A stretch of DNA of 64,000 nucleotides from Rahnella inusitata (GTDB taxonomy: Bacteria; Pseudomonadota; Gammaproteobacteria; Enterobacterales; Enterobacteriaceae): contig NZ_JYDE01000010.1 of assembly GCF_003263515.1 (NCBI RefSeq), positions 1 through 64,000 of the forward strand, in the 5' to 3' direction. Numbering within the stretch: position 1 is the first letter of the stretch; the number at the start of each line of letters is the position of its first letter. The notes under the pieces were generated by a model. The model was not told where the DNA came from. It did no database searches and saw only the letters and a program-made list of their open reading frames with translations. Made by a program: the position numbers and the translations under genes. Below, one piece after another: positions 46,015 through 54,797 of this stretch.

Positions 46015-46320
46015 ATTACACCCCTTATTCCCGCAATATTCCTCCGGATAAAACCCCACAGAATAATAACGGGCGTTGAATAATCAGGAGCATATTCTCA
46101 CGTTACTTTTTAAGCAAACGGGTGGCATCTTGTGATCTCTGTCTAATAAAACAGAATCAGGGGGATAAAAGTGAATGGCGTTCACATTATTTTCTTATAT
46201 TTTTAAATAAAAATAATAAGTCAATGGGTATTTTGTTAACCGAATCACAAATGATGATTTTTATTAAAATGCTGTAATTGTGAACTTCGTCAAATTAGCA
46301 CTCTTGTTTTAATTTTTTTA
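46015..46320. promoter_or_regulatory. A+T-rich upstream region of the cmt operon
   Basis: Low-GC stretch of about 300 bp with no gene. It holds a possible CRP site at 46276-46297 (TGTGA, 6 bp, TCAAA) and a 15-bp palindrome GTGAATGGCGTTCAC at 46171-46185. That palindrome has odd symmetry and so does not fit CRP. It may be the operator of the cmt repressor, but this is a guess. The strong A+T bias also suits H-NS-type silencing. Confidence 0.45.
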
Positions 46321-46324
46321 CATT

Positions 46325-46353
46325 AAAAAAGCCACGTTATTTAACGTGGCTTT
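46325..46353 (-). terminator. Intrinsic terminator of yiaF
   Basis: GCCACGTT (46331-46338) pairs with AACGTGGC (46343-46350), with A and T tracts on both sides. On the minus strand it follows the yiaF stop by about 37 bp and ends in six T. Confidence 0.85.
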
Positions 46354-46389
46354 AGAGGTCCGTTCGCCGTATTCCTGCCGGAATAAACC

Positions 46390-47112
46390 TTAGTTGCTGA
46401 AATCGCCCTGCGCGACTTTCTGCGCCTGAAGCAATGTCTGCTGTTTGCCCACCAGATTCGACATCATGGTGTTGTACTGCGTCGCCTGTTGCTGCGTCGG
46501 GAACTGCACGCCGCCGTTGGCGAAAGCGACCTGAGTGCCCTGCTGTTGCAGATAGTCACCGACGGAGACGATATCCTGCGTGAAGCTTTGCAGCGCAGGT
46601 ACCAGCGGTGTCAGTGCATTCGCAGGCTGAGTCACCACGGTGCTATATACCTGGCTGTAAACGGCTTTCAGATCGTCCGGCTGCTTAAGCGCAGCCATCG
46701 CGGTATCCGCTTTGGTTTTGGAATCACGCAGCTGTGCATTCAGCAGGCTCAGCGTACTGGCCGCCTGTTGCAACGCACCGCGTTGCGTTATGTAATCCTG
46801 AGGCGTGCGCACCTGACCGATAGCGTTGACGACTGGCACGAAGCTGCCGTCTACCGCGCCTTTCATCTGACGGGAGAATGACAAAATAATGCCGTAGTCA
46901 TTCGCGTAATTACCAAAACGTTGTTTTTGATCTTCACTCAGCGATGGCAGGTTTTGCCCGCTGCGCATCACGGTATTTTGCAAATAATCGATAAAGGCTT
47001 TGCGTTGCTCCGGTTCTTTATCGCCGCATGCAGTGAGCTGAAACACTACCAGCAGTGCGATAAACGGCGCCAGCCAGCGAGAAAATGCACCGCTTCTGAT
47101 CCCTACAGCCAT
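46390..47112 (-). CDS. yiaF: DUF3053 lipoprotein YiaF
   Basis: A 240-residue lipoprotein (E. coli YiaF about 236 aa). Its N-terminal hydrophobic segment ends with a lipobox, QLTACGDK (cysteine at residue 29). The body is helical and matches the family (RKAFIDYLQNTVMRSGQNLPSLSEDQKQRFG, FTQDIVSVGDYLQQQGTQVAFANGGVQFPTQQQA). Function unknown. It lies downstream of glyS on the same strand; in E. coli it is near glyQ and wecH. Confidence 0.88.
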   Translation of the reverse strand: MAVGIRSGAFSRWLAPFIALLVVFQLTACGDKEPEQRKAFIDYLQNTVMRSGQNLPSLSEDQKQRFGNYANDYGIILSFSRQMKGAVDGSFVPVVNAIGQVRTPQDYITQRGALQQAASTLSLLNAQLRDSKTKADTAMAALKQPDDLKAVYSQVYSTVVTQPANALTPLVPALQSFTQDIVSVGDYLQQQGTQVAFANGGVQFPTQQQATQYNTMMSNLVGKQQTLLQAQKVAQGDFSN

Positions 47113-47279
47113 GAGTCCTGACTCCTGATTTCAATGTTCTTTTACCGGCAAGTTCCCTGCCGAGTTTATGCATTCCATGCGGGGTATAGGATAGAACATA
47201 AGGTGGGTATGCGATACCTGCGGCCCCGACGCTTTTTCATAAAGCGCTTAAATTCGAATACGGGCCGGTTTTGCTTTGC

Positions 47280-47301
47280 CCCTCCCCTTCGCAGAGGAGG
47301 G
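47280..47301. repeat. Stem-loop downstream of glyS
   Basis: CCCTCC (47280-47285) pairs with GGAGGG (47296-47301) across a CCTTCGCAGA loop. It lies 25 bp past the glyS stop on the minus strand and shares its CCCCTTCGCAG core with the hairpin at 33599-33616, so it may be a small dispersed repeat or 3'-end motif. No T run. Confidence 0.5.
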
Positions 47302-47326
47302 AGCGGATCGAGCCAGATTCGGGAAC

Positions 47327-49396
47327 TTATTGCAGCAGCGAAATATCCGCTACCTGCAGGAACAACTCCCGCAGCTTAGATAACAACGTCAGACGGTTAA
47401 TGCGCACCGCTTCATTCTCATCCATCACCATCACGGTATCGAAGAACTTATCGACGGTTTCGCGCAGCGCAGCCAGTTCGACCAGCGCTTCTTTGTACTG
47501 ACCGGCAGCAAACAGCGGCTCGAGTTTATCGCGCAGCACCACCAGATGCGTCGCCAGTTTCAGCTCAGCAGGCTCTTTGAGCACGGAAGCGTGAACGTGA
47601 TCGAGCAGAACGTCGGTGGATTTCGCCAGAATGTTGGAAACGCGTTTGTTGGCCGCAGCCAGCGTTGCCGCTTCATCCAGCGTACGGAAGTAGCTCACCG
47701 CTTTCACACGGGCATCGAAATCAGCCGGTTTGGTCGGACGACGCGCCAGCACAGCCTGAATGGTATCGACCGCGTGACCTTCTTCCTGATACCACGCGCG
47801 GAAACGACCGAGCATGAAATCAACCACTTCATCGACAACCTTGGCGTTGGTCAGCTTGTCGCCGTACAGGCGCACCGCTTCTTCGGTCAGGGTTTGCAGA
47901 TCAAGCGTCAGGTTTTTCTCAACGATGATACGCAACACGCCCAGCGCTGCACGACGCAGTGCGAACGGGTCTTTATCCCCTTTCGGGTGCTGCCCGATGC
48001 CGAAGATACCGGCAAGAGTGTCCATCTTATCCGCGATCGCCAGCGCACAGGCCACCGGGGAAGCCGGTAAGGCGTCGCCCGCAAAGCGTGGCTGATACTG
48101 CTCGTTCAGCGCAACGGCGACTTCTTCCGCTTCGCCGTCATGACGCGCATAGTGCATGCCCATCACGCCCTGCGTGTCGGTGAATTCGAAGACCATGTTG
48201 GTCATCAGGTCACATTTAGACAGCAGACCGGCGCGTTTAGCGTTCTCCACGTCGGCACCGATTTTATCGGCGATCCAGCCGGAGAGCGCTTCGATGCGAT
48301 CGGTTTTGTCACGCAGGGTACCGAGCTGTTTCTGGAACATCACGGTAGCCAGACGCGGCAGGTTATCTTCCAGACGTTTTTTGCGGTCGGTCTTGAAGAA
48401 GAATTCAGCATCGGCCAGACGCGGACGCACCACTTTCTCGTTACCGGAAATGATTTGCTGCGGGTCTTTCGATTCAATGTTGGCCACGAAGATGAAGTTC
48501 GGCAGAAGTTTGCCCGCGGCGTCGTACACCGGGAAATACTTCTGATCGCCTTTCATGGTGTAAACCAGCGCTTCAGCCGGAACCGCCAGGAATTTCTCTT
48601 CGAATTTCGCGGTCAGAACAACCGGCCATTCCACCAGAGACGCCACTTCTTCCAGCAGGCTTTCGCTCAGATCGGCAATACCACCTATCTCTTTCGCTGC
48701 TTTCTCGGCATCACGCTTGATGATGGCTTTACGTTGTTCGTAATCAGCGATCACTTTGCCGCGCTCGAGCAAAATCTGCGGATACTGATCGGCGTTGTCG
48801 ATGGTGAATTCAGGCTCACCCATGAAACGGTGACCGCGAACAGTGCGCGCAGAATCGATACCGAGGATTTTCGCCGGGATCAGCTCATCGCCCAGCAGCA
48901 AAGTGACGGTGTGAACCGGACGCACAAACTGCACGTCTGAATCGCCCCAACGCATCAGTTTTGGAATCGGCAGTTTGGACAGCGACGTGGCGATCATCGC
49001 AGGCAGCAGCTGTTGTGCGCTTTCGCCTTTGACATGCGCACGGTAAACCAGCCATTCGCCTTTATCCGTGACCAGACGATCGGCCTGATCCACGGTGATA
49101 CCGCAACCGCGTGCCCAGCCTTCGGCGGCTTTGCTTGGTTTGCCTTCGCCATCAAATGCCTGAGAAACCGCAGGGCCGCGTTTTTCTACTTCGCGATCGG
49201 CCTGAGATTCATGCAGGGCAGAGACTTTCAGCGCCAGACGGCGCGGTGCTGCAAACCATTTGACGTCGCCGTGTGGCAGATTCGCCGCATCCAGCTCCGC
49301 AGTCAGGTTAGCGGCAAAAGATTCAGCAAGGCTGCGCAGAGCCTTCGGTGGCAGTTCTTCCGTGCCGATTTCCACCAGAAATGTTTTTTCAGTCAT
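47327..49396 (-). CDS. glyS: Glycine-tRNA ligase, beta subunit
   Basis: A 689-residue subunit, the length of E. coli GlyS, of the alpha2-beta2 glycyl-tRNA synthetase. It opens [30 protein letters not shown]. The HD-like and tRNA-binding regions are conserved ([69 protein letters not shown]). ATG at 49396 is preferred over the GTG one codon upstream. It follows glyQ with a 9-bp gap in one operon. Confidence 0.97.
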   Translation of the reverse strand: MTEKTFLVEIGTEELPPKALRSLAESFAANLTAELDAANLPHGDVKWFAAPRRLALKVSALHESQADREVEKRGPAVSQAFDGEGKPSKAAEGWARGCGITVDQADRLVTDKGEWLVYRAHVKGESAQQLLPAMIATSLSKLPIPKLMRWGDSDVQFVRPVHTVTLLLGDELIPAKILGIDSARTVRGHRFMGEPEFTIDNADQYPQILLERGKVIADYEQRKAIIKRDAEKAAKEIGGIADLSESLLEEVASLVEWPVVLTAKFEEKFLAVPAEALVYTMKGDQKYFPVYDAAGKLLPNFIFVANIESKDPQQIISGNEKVVRPRLADAEFFFKTDRKKRLEDNLPRLATVMFQKQLGTLRDKTDRIEALSGWIADKIGADVENAKRAGLLSKCDLMTNMVFEFTDTQGVMGMHYARHDGEAEEVAVALNEQYQPRFAGDALPASPVACALAIADKMDTLAGIFGIGQHPKGDKDPFALRRAALGVLRIIVEKNLTLDLQTLTEEAVRLYGDKLTNAKVVDEVVDFMLGRFRAWYQEEGHAVDTIQAVLARRPTKPADFDARVKAVSYFRTLDEAATLAAANKRVSNILAKSTDVLLDHVHASVLKEPAELKLATHLVVLRDKLEPLFAAGQYKEALVELAALRETVDKFFDTVMVMDENEAVRINRLTLLSKLRELFLQVADISLLQ

Positions 49397-49405
49397 CACT
49401 GTTTC

Positions 49406-50320
49406 TCACTTCTCGTTCTTTTTGCACATCGGGAAGCCCAGCACTTCGCGGGAAGCGTAATACGCTTCAGCTACCGCTTTAGTCAGGGTACGGATGCGCA
49501 GAATGTAGCGCTGACGTTCAGTCACAGAAATCGCTTTACGCGCATCCAGCAGGTTGAAGCAATGAGCTGCTTTCAAAATGCGTTCGTACGCAGGCAATGC
49601 CAGCGGCTTTTCGAGTGCCAGCAGGGTTTGCGCTTCTTTCTCATGCTGTTCGAAGCAGGAGAAAAGGAAATCGACATCGGCGTATTCGAAGTTATAGGTG
49701 GATTGCTCCACTTCGTTCTGATGGAACACGTCGCCGTAAGTCGTTTTCCCCAGCGGACCGTTGCTCCAGACCAGATCGTAAACGCTGTCCACGCCCTGGA
49801 TGTACATCGCCAGACGCTCAAGACCATAGGTGATTTCACCGGTCACAGGTTTACATTCCAGGCCGCCAACCTGCTGGAAGTAAGTGAACTGCGTCACTTC
49901 CATGCCGTTCAGCCACACTTCCCAACCAAGACCCCAGGCGCCGAGCGTCGGGTTTTCCCAGTTATCTTCAACGAAGCGGATATCGTGGATCAGCGGATCA
50001 AGGCCCAGCTCTTTCAGGGAGCCGAGGTACAGCTCCTGAATGTTTTCCGGGGAAGGTTTGATCATCACCTGGAACTGATAATAGTGTTGCAGGCGGTTCG
50101 GGTTCTCACCGTAGCGACCGTCAGTCGGGCGGCGTGATGGCTGAACATAGGCTGCCGCAAAAGGCTCAGGGCCGAGCGCGCGCAGGCTGGTCATCGGATG
50201 CGAAGTACCCGCGCCAACTTCCATATCCAGCGGTTGAACAATGGTGCAGCCCTGCTGCGCCCAATAATCTTGCAGTGTCAGGATCAGGCCCTGAAATGTC
50301 TTAGTATCAAACTTTTGCAT
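49406..50320 (-). CDS. glyQ: Glycine-tRNA ligase, alpha subunit
   Basis: A 304-residue catalytic subunit (E. coli GlyQ 303 aa) that activates glycine. Class II synthetase motifs are visible in [30 protein letters not shown] and [24 protein letters not shown]. It is essential and co-transcribed with glyS. The upstream region carries a repetitive palindromic element. Confidence 0.97.
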   Translation of the reverse strand: MQKFDTKTFQGLILTLQDYWAQQGCTIVQPLDMEVGAGTSHPMTSLRALGPEPFAAAYVQPSRRPTDGRYGENPNRLQHYYQFQVMIKPSPENIQELYLGSLKELGLDPLIHDIRFVEDNWENPTLGAWGLGWEVWLNGMEVTQFTYFQQVGGLECKPVTGEITYGLERLAMYIQGVDSVYDLVWSNGPLGKTTYGDVFHQNEVEQSTYNFEYADVDFLFSCFEQHEKEAQTLLALEKPLALPAYERILKAAHCFNLLDARKAISVTERQRYILRIRTLTKAVAEAYYASREVLGFPMCKKNEK

Positions 50321-50348
50321 GTTGGATTCGCACGCGAGAAAGTGGGTT

Positions 50349-50474
50349 TATACACAAAATAATTCGACTGGCAGGCAGGCGACAAGCTCGTGAATCCCCT
50401 GGAGCTTAGATAACTAAGTGACGGGGGTGAGCGAGCGCAGTCAACGCATCTGCAACTCGAAGTATGACGGGTAT
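50349..50474. repeat. Intergenic palindromic repeat element upstream of glyQ
   Basis: An imperfect hairpin of about 50 bp is centred on CTTAG-ATAA-CTAAG (50405-50418), with outer pairs CCCC/GGGG and GCTCG/CGAGC (50386-50436). It lies within a longer unit from TACACAAAATAATTCGAC to CGAAGTATGACGGGTAT. I recall this sequence type as a dispersed intergenic repeat in Yersinia and Serratia-like genomes, ending ATACCCGTCATACTTC when read on the other strand. Only one copy was seen in the window. Confidence 0.6.
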
Positions 50475-50597
50475 TAAAGAGTCGGACAGTATACCCGCTG
50501 AACGGAAGATAATCAGCCAGAATCAGGCAACGGCTGCGCAGCGGAGAGAAAGTGTTTAATTTCGGGTGGGATTAGGGGGCTGTCACCCCCTCAGGGT

Positions 50598-52568
50598 TTA
50601 AAACCGTGCACTGATCCCCGCGTTATAGGACGTTTGCTCGCCGGAATCCAGACCGGTGGTTTGGGAGACGGCGGCGAAGGCAGAGAGACTGTGAGTTAAC
50701 TGGACGTTTAAGCCTGCTGTCATGTCGACCCAGTCTTTGTCCTGTTCGCCGGTGGTGCGGCTGAAGTGCGTACGGGTCGATTTTATCGCGCCCGTGGCGG
50801 TGTAGGTGTTATCGCTGAACTGACGGTCGTAGGTCACCTGCGCGTACGGATTCACGATGCCGAGTTCGGCGTTCAGACGCCAGCCCAGCGCGCCGATTTG
50901 CGAGTGGGACGTCTGGTCGCCAAAACGCATCGAGGTGCTGTTGTTGCCTTTCTCGCTGTAACCGTCAATGCTGCTGTAATCCCAGCTGTACTGCGCCACC
51001 GGGCCGGTTTTCAGCACCGGTAAAACCGGGAAATCCCAGCCAGCCGTGAGCCGTCCGCCAATCTGTTTACCGTCGGTATCGCCACGCTCAGTGCGGGTGG
51101 TTGGCCCCAATTTGATACTGCGGTTGATATCGTCGTAGTTTAGCGAACCATAATGAACATCGCCGTTTATCCAGCCATTTTCGGCGATTTTAACACCGCT
51201 GAAGGCCGTCGCCATCCAGCCTCGCGTGCGGTAGCTGTAATGGTCGGTCGGATCCTGTTTATCGTCTGAACCGGAAATCATCAGCCCCATCATCCAGCGA
51301 TCGGTCATCTGATAATCCATCCCGATATTCAGCGAGTTAGATGTCAGATCACCCTCACCCAGCGACGGATTGATTTTGCTGTCCGCACTCTGTCCGGCAT
51401 AACCCCCGAACATGCCGAAAGTACCGGCGTCATTATCCTGCGAACGCAACTGCTGGTAGCGGCTGTCGAGCAGCCCCTGCGTATTGCGCGCCAGCGCCAG
51501 CGAGCCCTGATTCAGCGCGGTGACTTCCAGCGGACCGTTAATCACCGACTGCATGTACTCGGCGATCAGCGCGTGCGCCTGCGGGGTCGGGTGGAAATGG
51601 TCGGCAAACAGGAACGCTTTGCTGCTGTCGAAGCCCGGCAGGTTCGACGTACACTCAGAGGCCGAGGTACCGACCGGGCAGGCGGTGCCGGCGGTATTGG
51701 TGAAGCCGTACAGGTTCGGATCGGCAATCACTTCGTTGAACAGCCCGTTGATATCCACACGCGCAATATTGCCGCCGGTTTTCGCCAGCGCGATATCTTC
51801 GGTGGTGTTGTAGGTATCAGTAAGATCGCCTGCCACACTTTTCAACGCGTCATAGGCGGCGATCAGCCCTTTTGATAACAAATCCTGCACCAGTTCGGAA
51901 TCCAGACCGGCGGTGGTTGAAGCCTTCAGCGCATTGTGAATCGCTTCAGTACGCGCATCGTTGTCCGGAGTGTTTTGTGCATTCAGATATTGGTAGGCCG
52001 CTTCCAGCGCCTGCTGCTGCACCGGCAGCAATCCGACCTGGATAATGCCTTCCATCAGCACCGGCGTGAGGCCGATATTCGGCACGGTCGGCACCACCAC
52101 GGTTCCCGCTCCGGCTTTCAGCAAATCGTTCACCTGCGACGCGGCCTGGGTGGCACTGTTGGTGGCAATTTCTACGGCAGAAATCGGGTTCAGGCTCAGC
52201 GCGGCGGCGGCCAGATCGTTGCCGCCAATCCAGTGAATGTACAGCCCGTCAGGATCGGCTTTGCCCCCGGTCGAGTTCAGATAGCTTTTGACCTGATCCT
52301 GCGTGGTGTACTCAGAATCGAGGCCCGGCACCGCAACACCGCCGCCTTCGGCATAGTTCAGGCCTCCCTGGGAAGAAGGCGTCAGCGTAGTGCCGATATT
52401 TTTCGCCAGAATTTCGTCGTACAGCTGATGCGAGCTGCTGTCGAAGGTCCAGCGGCCAATATTGCCAGTGTCACTCAGGCTGTCGCCGAAGACATAAAGC
52501 TGACTGTAAGCCTGCGCCGGAGCCTGAAAACCTAAGCACATCGCCACGGCGAATGCCCCCTGTGTCAT
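50598..52568 (-). CDS. GDSL autotransporter esterase (EstA/ApeE-like)
   Basis: A 656-residue outer-membrane esterase. The N-terminal GDSL lipase domain has block I FGDSLSDTGNIGR, an IGGND block, and block V DHFHPTPQAHAL. The C-terminal autotransporter beta-barrel (about 380-656) ends NAGISARF, with aromatic F last. As given, it starts MTQGAFAVAM without a positively charged n-region. The codons before this ATG read K-N-A-V-L-R in frame, and a natural ATG at 52595-52597 lies one base out of frame across a run of seven A (52582-52588 on the plus strand). The true signal peptide may therefore be disrupted. Confidence 0.85.
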   Translation of the reverse strand: MTQGAFAVAMCLGFQAPAQAYSQLYVFGDSLSDTGNIGRWTFDSSSHQLYDEILAKNIGTTLTPSSQGGLNYAEGGGVAVPGLDSEYTTQDQVKSYLNSTGGKADPDGLYIHWIGGNDLAAAALSLNPISAVEIATNSATQAASQVNDLLKAGAGTVVVPTVPNIGLTPVLMEGIIQVGLLPVQQQALEAAYQYLNAQNTPDNDARTEAIHNALKASTTAGLDSELVQDLLSKGLIAAYDALKSVAGDLTDTYNTTEDIALAKTGGNIARVDINGLFNEVIADPNLYGFTNTAGTACPVGTSASECTSNLPGFDSSKAFLFADHFHPTPQAHALIAEYMQSVINGPLEVTALNQGSLALARNTQGLLDSRYQQLRSQDNDAGTFGMFGGYAGQSADSKINPSLGEGDLTSNSLNIGMDYQMTDRWMMGLMISGSDDKQDPTDHYSYRTRGWMATAFSGVKIAENGWINGDVHYGSLNYDDINRSIKLGPTTRTERGDTDGKQIGGRLTAGWDFPVLPVLKTGPVAQYSWDYSSIDGYSEKGNNSTSMRFGDQTSHSQIGALGWRLNAELGIVNPYAQVTYDRQFSDNTYTATGAIKSTRTHFSRTTGEQDKDWVDMTAGLNVQLTHSLSAFAAVSQTTGLDSGEQTSYNAGISARF

Positions 52569-52581
52569 CCGTAAAACGGCG

Positions 52582-52597
52582 TTTTTTTGCCTGTCAT
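52582..52597 (-). other. Candidate out-of-frame start of the esterase with a 7-A run
   Basis: On the minus strand, ATG at 52597 followed by ACAGGC and seven A leads to a stop after ten codons. With eight A it would read M-T-G-K-K-N-A-V-L-R and run directly into the esterase frame, giving a normal signal peptide. This could be a frameshift, phase variation by slipped pairing, or a sequencing error. Confidence 0.6.
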
Positions 52598-52787
52598 CGT
52601 CGTGATATCCCGAAAATATTTGCGGTTCGCATCCCTGAATACGCAGGGATTACGTAATGAATGGCTTTAAATATTGTTCAGATCCGACCAGCGTCAAGTT
52701 GGGTGCACAGAAATTGCGACGTTGCAGAGTTATCCGGGAAGCCACACACTGGCCCCATGTTTTCAGGCTTCTTAAAAGGATGACAGA

Positions 52788-53360
52788 ATGGCGACCACCC
52801 GATGTAGCTGGGTTTCGAAAGAACCGATTTATCTCGATTATCACGATAAAGAATGGGGCGTTCCGGTCAAAGATGGCCGCGAATTGTTTGAAATGCTGTG
52901 TCTGGAAGGCCAGCAGGCAGGGCTGTCGTGGATCACTATCCTCAGAAAGCGCGAAAATTACCGCAATAACTTCCACAATTTCGATCCGGTGCGCATCGCC
53001 AAAATGACCGACGACGACGTAGAACGTCTGGTGCTCGACGCCGGGATTGTGCGTCATCGCGGAAAAATCAAAGCGATCATCCTGAATGCACAAATTTATC
53101 TGGCCATGCAGGCCAATGGTGAAGATTTTTCAGAGTTCATCTGGAGCTTTGTTGACCATCAACCGGTCATCAATAATCCGCTCGGCCCGGAAGGCGTACC
53201 GGCCAAGACCGTCGTTTCCGATGCGATGTCTAAAGCACTGAAAAAGAAAGGCTTCAAATTTACCGGTTCGACGATTTGCTATGCGTTTATGCAGGCCGCC
53301 GGGCTGGTGAACGATCATCAGTCTTACTGTTTCTGCCATCCGAAAAATCAACCAGTATGA
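52788..53360 (+). CDS. tag: DNA-3-methyladenine glycosylase I
   Basis: A 190-residue base-excision repair enzyme that removes 3-methyladenine from DNA. The family start is MATTRCSWVSKEPIYLDYHDKEWGVPVKDGRELFEMLCLEGQQAGLSWITIL. The zinc-binding residues are near both termini (C6, and H/C in DHQSYCFCHP). It overlaps yiaC by 4 bp (ATGA). tag-yiaC-yiaD is the E. coli order except that bisC is missing here. Confidence 0.96.
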   Translation: MATTRCSWVSKEPIYLDYHDKEWGVPVKDGRELFEMLCLEGQQAGLSWITILRKRENYRNNFHNFDPVRIAKMTDDDVERLVLDAGIVRHRGKIKAIILNAQIYLAMQANGEDFSEFIWSFVDHQPVINNPLGPEGVPAKTVVSDAMSKALKKKGFKFTGSTICYAFMQAAGLVNDHQSYCFCHPKNQPV

Positions 53361-53800
53361 TCCGTCTCTCCGCCCCTGCCGATGTCGAAGCCATTATGCG
53401 GCTATGGCTGCGCAGCACGCTGGCGGCGCATCCGTTTATTGATGAAACCTATTGGTTTGAAAGCGCACCCATGGTGCGCGAAACCTTTTTACCGCAGGCG
53501 GTGACCTGGGTTTCCACCGCTGAAGACGGCGGAATTAATGGCTTCATCAGCGTGCTCAATCATCAGTTCATCGGCGCGCTGTTTGTTGATGAAAAGGTTT
53601 ATGGAACAGGCATCGCGCAGCAACTGATGCAGGAGGTGAAAAACCATTACCCGCTGTTGCTGCTCGAGGTTTATCAGGAAAATCACCGCGCCCTGGCTTT
53701 TTATCGCAAAGAAGAGTTCTTAGTGGTAAACGATACGGTTCACCCCGGAACCGATCTTCCTACCTGGGTTTTGCGCTGGCATCAGCCCCTTTCTAAATAA
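53357..53800 (+). CDS. yiaC: GNAT N-acetyltransferase YiaC
   Basis: A 147-residue acetyltransferase (E. coli YiaC 146 aa), reported in E. coli to acetylate protein lysines. It begins MIRLSAPADVEAIMRLWLRSTLAAHPFI. The CoA-binding motif is GALFVDEKVYGTGIAQQLMQEV and motif B is LLLEVYQENHRALAFYRKEEFLVV. The ATG overlaps the tag stop, so it is translationally coupled; the longer open frame upstream lies inside tag. Confidence 0.92.
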   Translation: MIRLSAPADVEAIMRLWLRSTLAAHPFIDETYWFESAPMVRETFLPQAVTWVSTAEDGGINGFISVLNHQFIGALFVDEKVYGTGIAQQLMQEVKNHYPLLLLEVYQENHRALAFYRKEEFLVVNDTVHPGTDLPTWVLRWHQPLSK

Positions 53801-54033
53801 GCTTCTGAGATCCGTAAAAAGACAAAAACGGATAACCGGAATTCTCCTACTGCTAAACTCCACGAAATTACGCATAAATGGCGCCAGATCGCCGCAGGGC
53901 TGATATCTGCTCGTTGCAATTGTTTATGTTTTGTCACCTTTTTCTGTGCAACTTACCGGAAAGCGTGCAGTCATAATGGAGCAGTCAGGTTCTGAAAAAA
54001 GAACATAAAGAAAACATCCAGAAAGGAAATAAG

Positions 54034-54696
54034 ATGAACAAAAGACTTCTTGTGGTTGCTGGCGTGCTTTGCGTCACGATGGGCCTGTCAGCCTGTACCA
54101 CCAACCCGTACACCGGCGAATCAGAAGCAGGTAAATCCGGCATTGGCGCGGGTCTGGGCGCCGCCTTAGGTGCGGGCGTTGGGATGCTTTCTTCATCCAA
54201 ACACGATCGCGGCAAAGGCGCACTGATTGGTGCCGCTGCAGGCGCTGCGCTGGGTGGCGGTGCGGGTTATTACATGGATGTGCAGGAAGCTAAGCTGCGC
54301 GACAAAATGAAAGGCACGGGTGTCAGCGTTACCCGTCAGGGCGATAACATCGTGCTGAACATGCCGAATAACGTCACCTTCGACACCAACAGCAGCACGC
54401 TGAAACCGGCGGGCGCAAACACGCTGACCGGCGTGGCGATGGTACTGAAAGAGTATCCTAAAACTGCCGTGAACGTCGTCGGTTACACCGACAGCACCGG
54501 TACCCGTGCGCTCAACATGAAGCTGTCACAGCAACGTGCTGACGGTGTCGGCAGCGCGCTGATCACTCAGGGCGTCGACGGCAGCCGCGTACGCACCACC
54601 GGCGCAGGCCCGGATAATCCGATCGCCAGCAACAGCACCGAAGCGGGTAAAGCGCAGAACCGCCGCGTTGAGATTACCCTCAGCCCGTTGCAGTAA
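54034..54696 (+). CDS. yiaD: OmpA-family lipoprotein YiaD
   Basis: A 220-residue lipoprotein. The signal ends in lipobox GLSACTTNP (cysteine at residue 22). A glycine/alanine-rich segment (about 33-80; GAGLGAALGAGVG, GAAAGAALGGGAGYYMDVQEAKLRDKM) suggests a hairpin that inserts in or crosses the membrane. The OmpA-like peptidoglycan-binding domain follows (about 105-220), with NVTFDTNSSTLKPAG, NVVGYTDSTGTRALNMKLSQQRAD and NRRVEITLSPL. E. coli YiaD is a multicopy suppressor of BamB defects. Ribosome-binding site AAAGGAA. Confidence 0.93.
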   Translation: MNKRLLVVAGVLCVTMGLSACTTNPYTGESEAGKSGIGAGLGAALGAGVGMLSSSKHDRGKGALIGAAAGAALGGGAGYYMDVQEAKLRDKMKGTGVSVTRQGDNIVLNMPNNVTFDTNSSTLKPAGANTLTGVAMVLKEYPKTAVNVVGYTDSTGTRALNMKLSQQRADGVGSALITQGVDGSRVRTTGAGPDNPIASNSTEAGKAQNRRVEITLSPLQ

Positions 54697-54720
54697 AACC
54701 GCTGAAATACAAAATATGAA

Positions 54721-54742
54721 CGGAGCCGCGAGGCTCCGTTTT
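54721..54742 (+). terminator. Intrinsic terminator of yiaD
   Basis: CGGAGCC (54721-54727) pairs with GGCTCCG (54732-54738) around GCGA, followed by four T. Confidence 0.87.
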
Positions 54743-54797
54743 GCGTTTATGTTATCCTCCGGCAACCGCTTCTCTCACCTGCGCAACGGATGCCAGT

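Noticed and set aside
46171-46185. GTGAATGGCGTTCAC as a CRP site
   Set aside because: The spacing between half-sites is odd (seven bases between AGTGA and TCACA), so it does not fit the CRP core.
49013-50137. Plus-strand open frame of 374 codons opposite glyS and glyQ
   Set aside because: Overlaps two essential genes antisense and has no motif.
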